A DNA stretch of 13,337 nt from Spirochaetia bacterium (GTDB taxonomy: Bacteria > Spirochaetota > Spirochaetia > PWKH01): positions 1 to 13,337 of the forward strand of contig JAIPFU010000030.1 in the NCBI GenBank assembly GCA_021736505.1, given 5' to 3'. The position numbers and the translations under genes were made by a program. The notes beneath the pieces are model-generated. The model had not been told where the DNA came from, searched no databases, and saw only the letters and a list, made by a program, of their open reading frames with translations. This document shows positions 6,345-12,865 of this stretch, piece by piece (positions within the stretch are counted from its first letter, which is position 1; each line of letters starts with the position of its first letter).

Positions 6345-7505
6345 ATGGACAGTAAAGTAGTTGATGGAAAAGAGTGTTTTGTACTGAAAAATGACAGCGT
6401 TGAACTGGCGGTAACAAAAATCGGCGGACATATGGCCCCGGTCAATTTTTTTGATGGTGATGCTAACGCGGTACAGCCCTACTATGTCAGTCCCTGGCAG
6501 GAGGAGAATATTGAGCTGGATGAGCCGGTCCTGCGCTCGCTGCGGGGGGATTTTTTCTGCCTTCCCTTCGGGGCTAACCCTTCAGCGGAAAATCCCTATT
6601 CAGGTCACGGAGATCCTGCGGGAGCTGAATGGAAAGGGGTCAAATCAGAGAAAAACGGAAAAATGACGACTCTGACTCTGGAAAATCCGATGCCCAGCGA
6701 AGCCTCGGGGAAGGGCAGGGTAGTGAAGGAGCTGTCGATTGTGGATGGGCAGAGTGTGATCTACTGCCGGGATACCGTCTCCGGATTCACCGGGGAAACT
6801 TCCCTGGGGCATCATGCTACGCTGGGGGTTCATAATGGTTCGCTGACAATCCGCAGCTCGCCGATACAGTTCGGCTACACCAATCCTTATGATGTACTGT
6901 ATACCCAGGATCGGGAATACTACTCCCTGGCCCCTCTGAAGCGTTTTACTACCCTGGAGCAGGTTCCGACGGTGTGGAAGGAGCCCGAAACTACGGACTG
7001 CAGAGTCTTTCCGAACCGGGAAGGCTATGTGGATATCCTCCAGGTCTTCCAGGAAGCAGCTGATTCCGCCGCGGGTGCTGCTGGGAAAACCCCGGGATGG
7101 CTTACAGCAGTCTGCCGAGAGGGAGGATACCTCTGGTTTTCCCTGAAGGATATCGACGTGCTGCCCTCAACCGTATTCTGGATGGAAAATCACGGCCGTC
7201 ATAGATCACCCTGGAACGGACGTAATGTCTGCATCGGTCTGGAGGATGTCTGTGCCTATTTTGCCAATGGACTGAGCGATTCAGCTGCGGAAAACATCCT
7301 GAATACCCGAGAGGGGGTAAAAACTGCGCAGAAGCTTGACGGGACTCCCTATCCTGTTTCCTACATCCAGGGGATTGTACGGATCCCCGATGATTTTGAC
7401 GCCGTATCGCGCGTAGACTTCGGTGACGGGGCAATTACCCTGCATGCGGAGTCCGGAGCTTCAGTCACAGCGGCTGTGGACTGGAGGTTCGTCTTTGGCG
7501 GCTGA
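6345..7505 (+). CDS. Galactose-mutarotase-fold (aldose 1-epimerase-like) protein
   Basis: The product has 386 residues with no signal peptide or membrane segment. The overall pattern fits the galactose-mutarotase fold: an N-terminal NDSVELAVTKIGGHMAPVNFF strand pair, GANPSAENPYSGHGDPAGAEW (77-96), a LGHHATLG segment (154-161) and a late WMENHGRHRSPW…IGLEDV segment (279-302). H87, H156/H157 and E300 are candidate catalytic or sugar-binding residues by analogy with aldose 1-epimerases, where a His and a Glu do the chemistry; I could not align them rigorously. It is longer than GalM (about 340) and may be a hypothetical clade rather than a true mutarotase. ATG at 6345 is chosen for the strong GGAGGAGAAGGA before it; an in-frame TTG at 6324 lies inside the repeat element. 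It is the first gene of the operon, overlapping the lipoprotein gene by 11 bases, so a role in conditioning the sensed or imported sugar is likely. Confidence 0.72.
   Translation: MDSKVVDGKECFVLKNDSVELAVTKIGGHMAPVNFFDGDANAVQPYYVSPWQEENIELDEPVLRSLRGDFFCLPFGANPSAENPYSGHGDPAGAEWKGVKSEKNGKMTTLTLENPMPSEASGKGRVVKELSIVDGQSVIYCRDTVSGFTGETSLGHHATLGVHNGSLTIRSSPIQFGYTNPYDVLYTQDREYYSLAPLKRFTTLEQVPTVWKEPETTDCRVFPNREGYVDILQVFQEAADSAAGAAGKTPGWLTAVCREGGYLWFSLKDIDVLPSTVFWMENHGRHRSPWNGRNVCIGLEDVCAYFANGLSDSAAENILNTREGVKTAQKLDGTPYPVSYIQGIVRIPDDFDAVSRVDFGDGAITLHAESGASVTAAVDWRFVFGG
7483..7487 (+). promoter_or_regulatory. SD that fixes a TTG start for the lipoprotein gene
   Basis: GGAGG lies inside the end of the mutarotase gene, seven bases before TTG at 7495. 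No other in-frame ATG, GTG or TTG between 7423 and 7543 has a comparable site, and the ATG at 7543 lacks any SD. Confidence 0.65.
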
Positions 7506-8604
7506 CGGGTACTCTGCGCGGTGTGCACAAACTGCCGTTTGTATGATACTTATTGCTCTTCTTCTGCTCGTTTCGGTTTCCTGCAGCGATGAACCGGGAA
7601 GGGATGGTGAAAACTTACGGGTTCTCTTTGTTCCAGCGAAAAGCAGCGGGTTCTACCGCATCATTGAGGAGAAACTGGAGGCCATAGCGGAGCAGAAGCA
7701 GATTGAACTGATAACTCCCCCCTCCGAGACCATTGAAACAAGCCTGGACCAGACAAATTTTATTGAAGCCAAGCTGCAGGAGCAGAGCATCGATCTTATC
7801 ATCATTTCTCCTGCGGATTCCCGGAAAATGCTTGACCCTTTAAAGGAGTATGCCTCCCGGGGAGTCAGGATTATGACCATCCATAATGCCCTGGAAAGGG
7901 AACTGCCGAACGGAGCGAAGGACGGAGCGAGTGACGGGAGAATTGACGGACAGATCGACAGACGGAATACAAGTCAGATAATGGGACAGTCCGTTGAGGA
8001 GACCCGGGAGGATGATTACATTCTTACGCATATCGGTTCCGATAATGAGCTGGGAGGAAGACTTCTGGCCGGGCGGCTGGCCGAACTGACGCATACCAGC
8101 GGAGTGGTCTATGTAAATACCGATACGGCGAATATATCATCAGAAACCAGGGTGAAGAGTTTCCATTCCAGCATATCCGGCTATCCCTCCATGCGCTTTG
8201 TGGGTATAGACTACAGTCTTGGATCGCAGGAGAAGGCTTTTTACCAGACTATCTCAATTCTGCAGACCGGCTACCGTATAAAGGCCATACTGGGTACGAA
8301 TGAAAGCAGTTCCCGCGGGCTGCTGAAAGCCGTACAGGAGACAGGTCTTGAGGGCAGCATAAAGACAGCCTGCTGGGGTGCAGCCCGGGATATGCTTGAA
8401 GCGCTGAGACAGGGCTATATTCATGTCATCCTGGCAGAGGATCCCGCCGGGATGGCTGAGCAGGCGATGGATGCCGCTGTTGCTTTTTTCCGGAACAACA
8501 AGGAAGTTCCCTCAGTGATCAATACCGATATGCTCATAATAGATCATAGCAACGTGAATGATCCGAAGATTGAGCCTCTGGTGTATACCTGGAGTGAAAA
8601 GTGA
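7495..8604 (+). CDS. Periplasmic sugar-binding lipoprotein (Peripla_BP_4 type), probable sensor partner
   Basis: The product has 369 residues from TTG at 7495. Residues 17-29 (MILIALLLLVSVS) are a hydrophobic core ending at C30, a relaxed lipobox of the spirochaetal kind, so the protein is probably membrane-anchored on the periplasmic side. The body resembles ribose/galactose-type binding proteins: VLFVPAKSSGFYRIIEEKL, IDLIIISPADSRKML, a hinge near DYILTHIGSDNELGGRLLAGRLA, then ILGTNESSSRGLLKAV. Residues 139-168 are a low-complexity insert coded by a 12-base repeat. The gene overlaps the mutarotase gene by 11 bases and the kinase gene by 4 (GTGA), so translation is likely coupled. No permease or ATPase gene is next to it. 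I infer that it senses a sugar and signals through the kinase rather than feeding a transporter. The ligand is unknown. Confidence 0.85.
   Translation: MAADGYSARCAQTAVCMILIALLLLVSVSCSDEPGRDGENLRVLFVPAKSSGFYRIIEEKLEAIAEQKQIELITPPSETIETSLDQTNFIEAKLQEQSIDLIIISPADSRKMLDPLKEYASRGVRIMTIHNALERELPNGAKDGASDGRIDGQIDRRNTSQIMGQSVEETREDDYILTHIGSDNELGGRLLAGRLAELTHTSGVVYVNTDTANISSETRVKSFHSSISGYPSMRFVGIDYSLGSQEKAFYQTISILQTGYRIKAILGTNESSSRGLLKAVQETGLEGSIKTACWGAARDMLEALRQGYIHVILAEDPAGMAEQAMDAAVAFFRNNKEVPSVINTDMLIIDHSNVNDPKIEPLVYTWSEK
7909..7968 (+). repeat. 12-base tandem repeat inside the lipoprotein gene, about 5 units
   Basis: Units begin at 7909, 7921, 7933, 7945 and 7957, most starting GACGGA or a close variant; the best pair is AACGGAGCGAAG and GACGGAGCGAGT. 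They encode the Asp/Gly/Arg-rich insert. The 12-base length keeps the frame, consistent with slippage expansion in a surface loop. Confidence 0.7.
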
Positions 8605-10874
8605 AACTCTATGCACGCACCCTGCTCATCATTATCGGACTCATTCTCTTTCAGTCTTTTCTGACCTTTATTCTTGTGACGAACAGCATTAAAACGGTGA
8701 ATGAAAATGATTATACAAAGGAGTTGAGGGATGAGACTGCGGCAGCCCTGGATACATTTTATGAAACGAAGCAGCTGCTTTGGGAGGGTCTGCTGAAAAT
8801 GAGCAGTGCCGGTACACTGCTGGAGGAGACCGTAATCTCCAGTGAAAATGCGGATAGTGCATACAGTAAAGCGGTAAAAGGCCTGCTTAACCAGAACAGA
8901 GTTGACTGGGTTGTGTTCCGGAATGTTCCCGAGCAGCATAATTCCGGCGCTTCAGCATCAGCAGAAACCCATCTGCTCTTTTCCCTCAATTTGACCTTAT
9001 TCCCCTTTGACGAGTTCTCAATTCTACCGGGGGTGAAAGATTTTCCCTCCCTCGGTTTGTATGAGCATAGCGGCGCCCTTTATCTTATCGGTTCGGTGCA
9101 GCTTGATAACGCTGTGAACGTCTATCTGATCAAGTCGCTGAATATGGATTTTCTGCGTACCTTGCCGCAGAAGCAGGAGACTCTGGTTACCCTCATGCTG
9201 GATGGGCAGCCGTTCTTAACAAGCCAAATGCAAGCCGCAGAGAGTAGTGACTTCAGCTCCATTCCTGAGATGGAGAGAACACCATTCATAGAATCGTACA
9301 GATTGTTTCAGGATAGCGGCAGCAGCTATTACATGAATCTGATCAAGTTGGGGGCTGTAGAGAGCTCGGTGATACGCAGCAGCGGTGAAGACGGGTCTGA
9401 AGATGAAGATAAAAGTTTGGGCTTGCGAGATCAGGGGATAGCAGAATCGGAGGGATTGGATGATTCGGATGATTCGGAGATACAGCAGCTCTGCATCGGT
9501 GTCGGTATATCCAACCAGCCCTATGAGAACAGGCTGATGCTTATCCGTTCGAATTTGTTCTGGGTCTCCGGCGCAGTAAGCCTGCTGGCGGCAGCCCTGG
9601 CGCTGCTGTTTTCGAGGCATCTCACCAAACCCATACGGAAACTTGTCCTGGCTATGAATAATATCCGCAGGGGGAATTATCATTCAAAACTTCCCCAGAA
9701 TACCGCTGTGGAGGTGAAGACCCTGGTCTCCGGTTTTCGGGCTATGGAGACGGCTCTTGAGAAAGATAAGATAGCCATGAACACCTATATTGAGGAAATC
9801 ACGCATTTAAAAGATTTCAACGAGCAAGTTATTGAGTCACTGCAGTCGGCGATTGTGATTGTCTCTCTCGAGGGAACTATTACGCACGGGAATTCGAATT
9901 TTTTCAGCTTAAGTACCCTGGGTGCTGAGGCAGCTGGGACAGCTGGAACAGTTGGGGTCAGTGCGGCTGAAGCGGCTCCCGAGCTGTTTACTCCGGACCT
10001 GCTGGAGGAGATGGAACTGATTGTGCGGGGGGAAAAAGAGAGCTCTGTCACAAACAAGCGTTTAGGACGTGATACTGTTTATGAGATAAAAATCTATCCC
10101 TTTTTGATGTTTCATGCTGATGATGAACTGAAGGAGCTGCTTATCGTTATCGATGATATCAGCAAGAGGCTGGAGGCGGATGAAAAGATCTATCAAGCGG
10201 AAAAATTGGCTTCCATCAGCCTGCTGACTGCTGGGGTGGCCCATGAGATCAATAATCCCCTTACCTCCATACTCTCCAATGTACAGCTCCTTATTGAAGA
10301 TGAGACGGATGCGGATAAGGAAGAATCTCTTAAATGGATGGAGCAGGAGACGAAACGGATTGCGCGAATTATCAGCAAGCTGCTGAATTTTTCGGGTCAG
10401 GGGATGGAGAATGACTTCTGCCCCGATGCTGTGGATGTTCTGGAGAATGTGATACATCTTTTTTCCTATTCCGTGGATTCCGGGAAGCATGTGCATATCG
10501 AAAAAAGGCTGGAGCCGATGCCGATGCTGGGTATAAGCAGCGATGAACTACGTCAGATTTCCATGAATCTTCTGAAAAATGCCCTTCAGGCTATTTCCTA
10601 TGATGGGACCATCGAAATTAGCTGCCGGTATATTGAGGAGAGGCAGCAGGGGGAGATTGTGTTTTCAGACTCCGGCCCGGGTATAGATGAGAAATACATA
10701 AAAAAGATTTTCGACCCGTTTTTTACGACAAAATTAAGTGGAGAGGGTTTGGGACTCGGGCTGTCTCTGGTATATGGGATCATTAAAAAACGGGGAGGCT
10801 TGGTGGATGTTGAAAATAATGCGGACCACGGTGTCTCCATCCGCATTCTGCTGCCCGTGCTGATTGATTCGTAA
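8601..10874 (+). CDS. Membrane sensor histidine kinase, NtrB-like core, HAMP and PAS
   Basis: The product has 757 residues. Order: TM1 (about 5-27), periplasmic sensor (about 28-315), TM2 (about 318-338), HAMP (about 339-390, TKPIRKL…NIRRGNY), PAS-like region (about 405-525), HisKA with H548 in AGVAHEINNPL, and HATPase (N-box NLLKNALQ around 656-663, G1 SDSGPGID, F-box FDPFFTTK, G2 GEGLGLGLS). It should autophosphorylate at H548 and pass phosphate to a separate receiver, as it has none. Two low-complexity inserts stand out: acidic/Ser residues 258-293 in the periplasmic part and an Ala/Gly stretch at about 440-461 in the PAS. The start is GTG at 8601 with GGAG six bases upstream, overlapping the lipoprotein stop as GTGA. 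The likely partners are that lipoprotein as input and the sigma-54 activator downstream as output. Confidence 0.94.
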   Translation: MKLYARTLLIIIGLILFQSFLTFILVTNSIKTVNENDYTKELRDETAAALDTFYETKQLLWEGLLKMSSAGTLLEETVISSENADSAYSKAVKGLLNQNRVDWVVFRNVPEQHNSGASASAETHLLFSLNLTLFPFDEFSILPGVKDFPSLGLYEHSGALYLIGSVQLDNAVNVYLIKSLNMDFLRTLPQKQETLVTLMLDGQPFLTSQMQAAESSDFSSIPEMERTPFIESYRLFQDSGSSYYMNLIKLGAVESSVIRSSGEDGSEDEDKSLGLRDQGIAESEGLDDSDDSEIQQLCIGVGISNQPYENRLMLIRSNLFWVSGAVSLLAAALALLFSRHLTKPIRKLVLAMNNIRRGNYHSKLPQNTAVEVKTLVSGFRAMETALEKDKIAMNTYIEEITHLKDFNEQVIESLQSAIVIVSLEGTITHGNSNFFSLSTLGAEAAGTAGTVGVSAAEAAPELFTPDLLEEMELIVRGEKESSVTNKRLGRDTVYEIKIYPFLMFHADDELKELLIVIDDISKRLEADEKIYQAEKLASISLLTAGVAHEINNPLTSILSNVQLLIEDETDADKEESLKWMEQETKRIARIISKLLNFSGQGMENDFCPDAVDVLENVIHLFSYSVDSGKHVHIEKRLEPMPMLGISSDELRQISMNLLKNALQAISYDGTIEISCRYIEERQQGEIVFSDSGPGIDEKYIKKIFDPFFTTKLSGEGLGLGLSLVYGIIKKRGGLVDVENNADHGVSIRILLPVLIDS
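9459..9476 (+). repeat. 9-base direct repeat coding part of an acidic insert in the kinase
   Basis: GATGATTCG occurs twice in tandem (9459-9467, 9468-9476), encoding DDSDDS within the acidic segment of the periplasmic domain. A related in-frame 9-base pattern (GCTGGGACA, GCTGGAACA, GTTGGGGTC) at 9933-9959 encodes the Ala/Gly insert in the PAS region. Confidence 0.65.
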
Positions 10875-10918
10875 AATTCGCTTTAAGGGCATCGGTTCCA
10901 TAGTCATCCGGACAGCTG

Positions 10919-11006
10919 CTTCTTGAGAAGCCTTTGAAAAGCACTTGGCGAGACCTTGAAAAGATTTTGAAAAGACCTTGAAAAGACCTTGAAAAGACCT
11001 TAAGAA
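10919..11006 (+). repeat. 11-bp phased A-tract array, 8 units
   Basis: Eight 11-base units tile this stretch without gaps. The best copies are GACCTTGAAAA (10952, 10974, 10985); 10963 and 10930 are close variants, and 10919, 10941 and 10996 are degenerate. Most carry an AAAA tract once per turn, so the DNA should be curved. The array stops exactly where the palindrome at 11007 begins. It fills the gap between the kinase and sigma-54 activator genes. A short hairpin (GCTTC/GAAGC, 10918-10931) overlaps its start without a T-run. Confidence 0.85.
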
Positions 11007-11022
11007 GCACAAAGCTTTGTGC
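11007..11022. promoter_or_regulatory. 16-base perfect palindrome, candidate operator
   Basis: GCACAAAGCTTTGTGC is its own reverse complement. It lies 34 bases before the ATG of the sigma-54 activator, overlapping the -35 region of a weak candidate promoter (TACAAT at 11036-11041). Shorter or one-mismatch copies occur at 6044, 6263 and 6319. An operator for a dimeric regulator is the simplest reading, but a small dispersed palindrome is possible. Confidence 0.5.
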
Positions 11023-11055
11023 CAGAGTTAAAAATTACAATACAGGAAAGAAAAA

Positions 11056-12450
11056 ATGGCAGGTTTGCAGAACAAAAATATATTAGTTGTTGATGACGAG
11101 GAAGGTATCCGTTTTTCCCTGAAAAAAGTGTTTCAGAAGCACGCTGCAGAGGTACACACCGCAGCTGATTCTGCGGAGGCATTAAAGGCATTCTCTCGAA
11201 TTTCATTTGATATTGCTGTTGTCGATTTGAAGCTGAAGGGGGAGGAGAACGGAATTTCCCTGATGCAGAAGATAAAAGAGATAGATGCCGACATTCCCGT
11301 TATTATGATAACTGGCTACGGGACGGTGGAAAATGCTGTGACTGCCATGAAAAAGGGCGCTGCAGATTTTATCCTGAAGCCGGTGGATAATCAGAATCTT
11401 CTGGATGTGGTTGAGCGGAATATACAGATCACCACTTTGAAAGCGGAGAATGCCTATCTCAGAAATGAAATCCGCGAGAATCTGCATCAGACAGAATATA
11501 TTACGGAAAATGCTGAAATCAGACATGCTCTGGCTTTAGCTGATAAAACAAAAAATACCAATGCTTCAATCCTTATCACCGGTGAGAGCGGGACGGGAAA
11601 AGAGGTCCTTGCGCAGTATATCCATTATACAAGTGAGTTCTGCAGCGGACCATTTGTCAGTTTGAACTGCGCAGCCCTGGATGACAATCTTCTGCTGAGT
11701 GAGCTGTTCGGCTACGAAAAAGGGGCATTTACTGGGGCTCACCAAAAAAAGCTTGGGAAATTTGAACTTGCCCATGGCGGGACCTTGTTTCTGGATGAAA
11801 TTGGGGATATGTCTCTTCCTGTGCAGTCTAAGATTCTGAGGGCACTGGAAGAGCGGGCCTTTGAGCGGGTCGGCGGGACCAGAAAAATTCATGTCGATTT
11901 CAGACTTATAACTGCAACCAATAAAGATATTTCTCAGATGATCAGGGATGGCACATTTCGCAGGGATTTGTATTACCGAATTCACGTGCTGGAACTGTTT
12001 CTAAAACCCCTGCGGGAACGGCCTGAAGATATCGAGCCCCTGGCTCAACATTTTCTTCGGATGTTCAGTCGAAAATATAATACTGTTATTACAGGAGGAC
12101 TAAGCCCTGAAATTCTGGCTCGTCTGAGGGCCTACTGGTGGCCGGGGAATATACGAGAATTGAGGAACTGCATTAATCAAGCGGTTCTTTTGAGTGAAGG
12201 CGGAGAGCTTATTCTGAGGGGTTTTTCTGAGGAAACCAAAACGCAGGAACCGGAAAACGCCTGGTATAAACATTCCCTTGAGGAGGGTGAATCCCTACTG
12301 GATACCCTGAAGAAGATTTCTGATACCTACGAAAAGAGTATTCTTAAGGATTATATTGAGCGTTTCGACGGAAATAAATCCGAGATTGCCCGGCAGCTGA
12401 AAATAACCCGCAAAACGCTCATGCGAAAGCTGAATGAACATGGGCTGTGA
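11056..12450 (+). CDS. NtrC-family sigma-54-dependent response regulator
   Basis: The product has 464 residues with the full three-domain layout. Receiver 8-120: D13/D14, phospho-acceptor D57 in VVDLKLKG, T86 in ITGYGT, K108 in LKPV. AAA+ domain about 150-385: Walker A GESGTGKE (176-183), the sigma-54 contact loop GAFTGA (223-228), Walker [11 protein letters not shown] (242-251), arginine-finger region [11 protein letters not shown] and [10 protein letters not shown]-terminal Fis-type helix-turn-helix about 425-462. It should bind an upstream site, form a ring when phosphorylated and use ATP to open sigma-54 RNA polymerase at a -24/-12 promoter. The start is ATG at 11056 with AGGAAAG upstream. 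The kinase at 8601 is the probable phosphate donor. The sigma-54 promoter at 12816-12832, right after this gene, is the probable target. Confidence 0.96.
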   Translation: MAGLQNKNILVVDDEEGIRFSLKKVFQKHAAEVHTAADSAEALKAFSRISFDIAVVDLKLKGEENGISLMQKIKEIDADIPVIMITGYGTVENAVTAMKKGAADFILKPVDNQNLLDVVERNIQITTLKAENAYLRNEIRENLHQTEYITENAEIRHALALADKTKNTNASILITGESGTGKEVLAQYIHYTSEFCSGPFVSLNCAALDDNLLLSELFGYEKGAFTGAHQKKLGKFELAHGGTLFLDEIGDMSLPVQSKILRALEERAFERVGGTRKIHVDFRLITATNKDISQMIRDGTFRRDLYYRIHVLELFLKPLRERPEDIEPLAQHFLRMFSRKYNTVITGGLSPEILARLRAYWWPGNIRELRNCINQAVLLSEGGELILRGFSEETKTQEPENAWYKHSLEEGESLLDTLKKISDTYEKSILKDYIERFDGNKSEIARQLKITRKTLMRKLNEHGL

Positions 12451-12470
12451 ATTGTGTAAGCGGCGGGCAG

Positions 12471-12522
12471 ACGGCTTAGGAAGATGGCTTAGGTATACGG
12501 CTTAGGTATACGGCTTAGGCAG
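12471..12522 (+). repeat. 13-base tandem repeat, 4 units
   Basis: Units at 12471, 12484, 12497 and 12510 follow ACGGCTTAGGTAT with one to three changes. Junctions between units create GTATAC at 12493-12498 and 12506-12511, the same core as the elements farther right. Confidence 0.85.
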
Positions 12523-12534
12523 ATCAGGCGGGGT

Positions 12535-12572
12535 AGACTGGGAAAACTGGGCAGACTGGTCAGACTGGGCAG
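12535..12572 (+). repeat. ACTGG-based tandem repeat, 9-10-base units, 4 copies
   Basis: ACTGGG or ACTGGT recurs four times at 9-10-base spacing, with CAG between the last units. It is unrelated in sequence to the 13-base array beside it. Confidence 0.7.
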
Positions 12573-12573
12573 T

Positions 12574-12714
12574 CATACAGCTGAAACTGCGATGCTGTAT
12601 ACCCTGGTATCCATGCGGGGACATGAAGTATACACCTGAATGCATACTCAGGTAGCCATACAGGGAATAAACTCAATATTCTGTCTCTTTGCATGCTTGA
12701 ATTCCTGTATACAG
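12574..12714. promoter_or_regulatory. Cluster of CTGTATAC elements, candidate enhancer for the sigma-54 activator
   Basis: CATACAG at 12574-12580, CTGTATAC at 12595-12602, GTATAC at 12628-12633, CATAC(TC)AG from 12643, CATACAG at 12657-12663, and the perfect palindrome CTGTATACAG at 12705-12714. The first two form an inverted repeat (ATACAGC/GCTGTAT) 12 bases apart. The palindrome centre lies about 108 bases upstream of the -24 element, a usual distance for sigma-54 enhancers. Confidence 0.6.
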
Positions 12715-12815
12715 TAGTATTTCCCTGTTTGTAAATTATTGATTAACTCCTTAAATTATAAAAAAATAGTAGCTATATGCAAATTCTGGAACTTTATGAA
12801 AAAAGAGCAGCCTCT

Positions 12816-12832
12816 TTGGCATGAATATTGCT
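12816..12832 (+). promoter_or_regulatory. Sigma-54 (-24/-12) promoter
   Basis: TTGGCATGAATATTGCT matches the family consensus TTGGCACG-N4-TTGCT except at the C following TGGCA. The invariant GG (12818-12819) and GC (12830-12831) are exactly ten bases apart. RNA would start near 12843, 23 bases before the ATG, leaving room for the AGGAGG site. Confidence 0.85.
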
Positions 12833-12850
12833 TTATATTGTAAAAACTAT

Positions 12851-12856
12851 AGGAGG
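12851..12856 (+). promoter_or_regulatory. Strong ribosome binding site of the sugar-binding protein gene
   Basis: A perfect AGGAGG nine bases before the ATG at 12866, suggesting a highly expressed product. Confidence 0.85.
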
Positions 12857-12865
12857 TTTCTATAC

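Larger units (their letters stand above)
12451..12865. other. Regulatory intergenic region before the sugar-binding protein gene (415 bases)
   Basis: In order it holds a 13-base tandem array (12471-12522), a 9-10-base ACTGG array (12535-12572), a cluster of CTGTATAC-type elements (12574-12714), an AT-rich stretch (12715-12810) and a sigma-54 promoter. No open frame with an SD and no clear terminator for the activator gene is seen. Confidence 0.75.

Noticed and set aside
7423..7494. Starting the lipoprotein gene at GTG 7423 or ATG 7444
   Set aside because: These would put a long non-signal extension before the hydrophobic core, and neither start has a suitably placed SD as good as that of the TTG at 7495.
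10919..11006. CRISPR array
   Set aside because: The units are 11 bases with no spacers and there are no cas genes. The same holds for the arrays at 917-960 and 12471-12572.
11013..11041. A firm sigma-70 promoter for the activator gene
   Set aside because: TACAAT at 11036 is a fair -10, but no -35 fits and the RNA start would cut into the SD. The gene may be read from the upstream operon.
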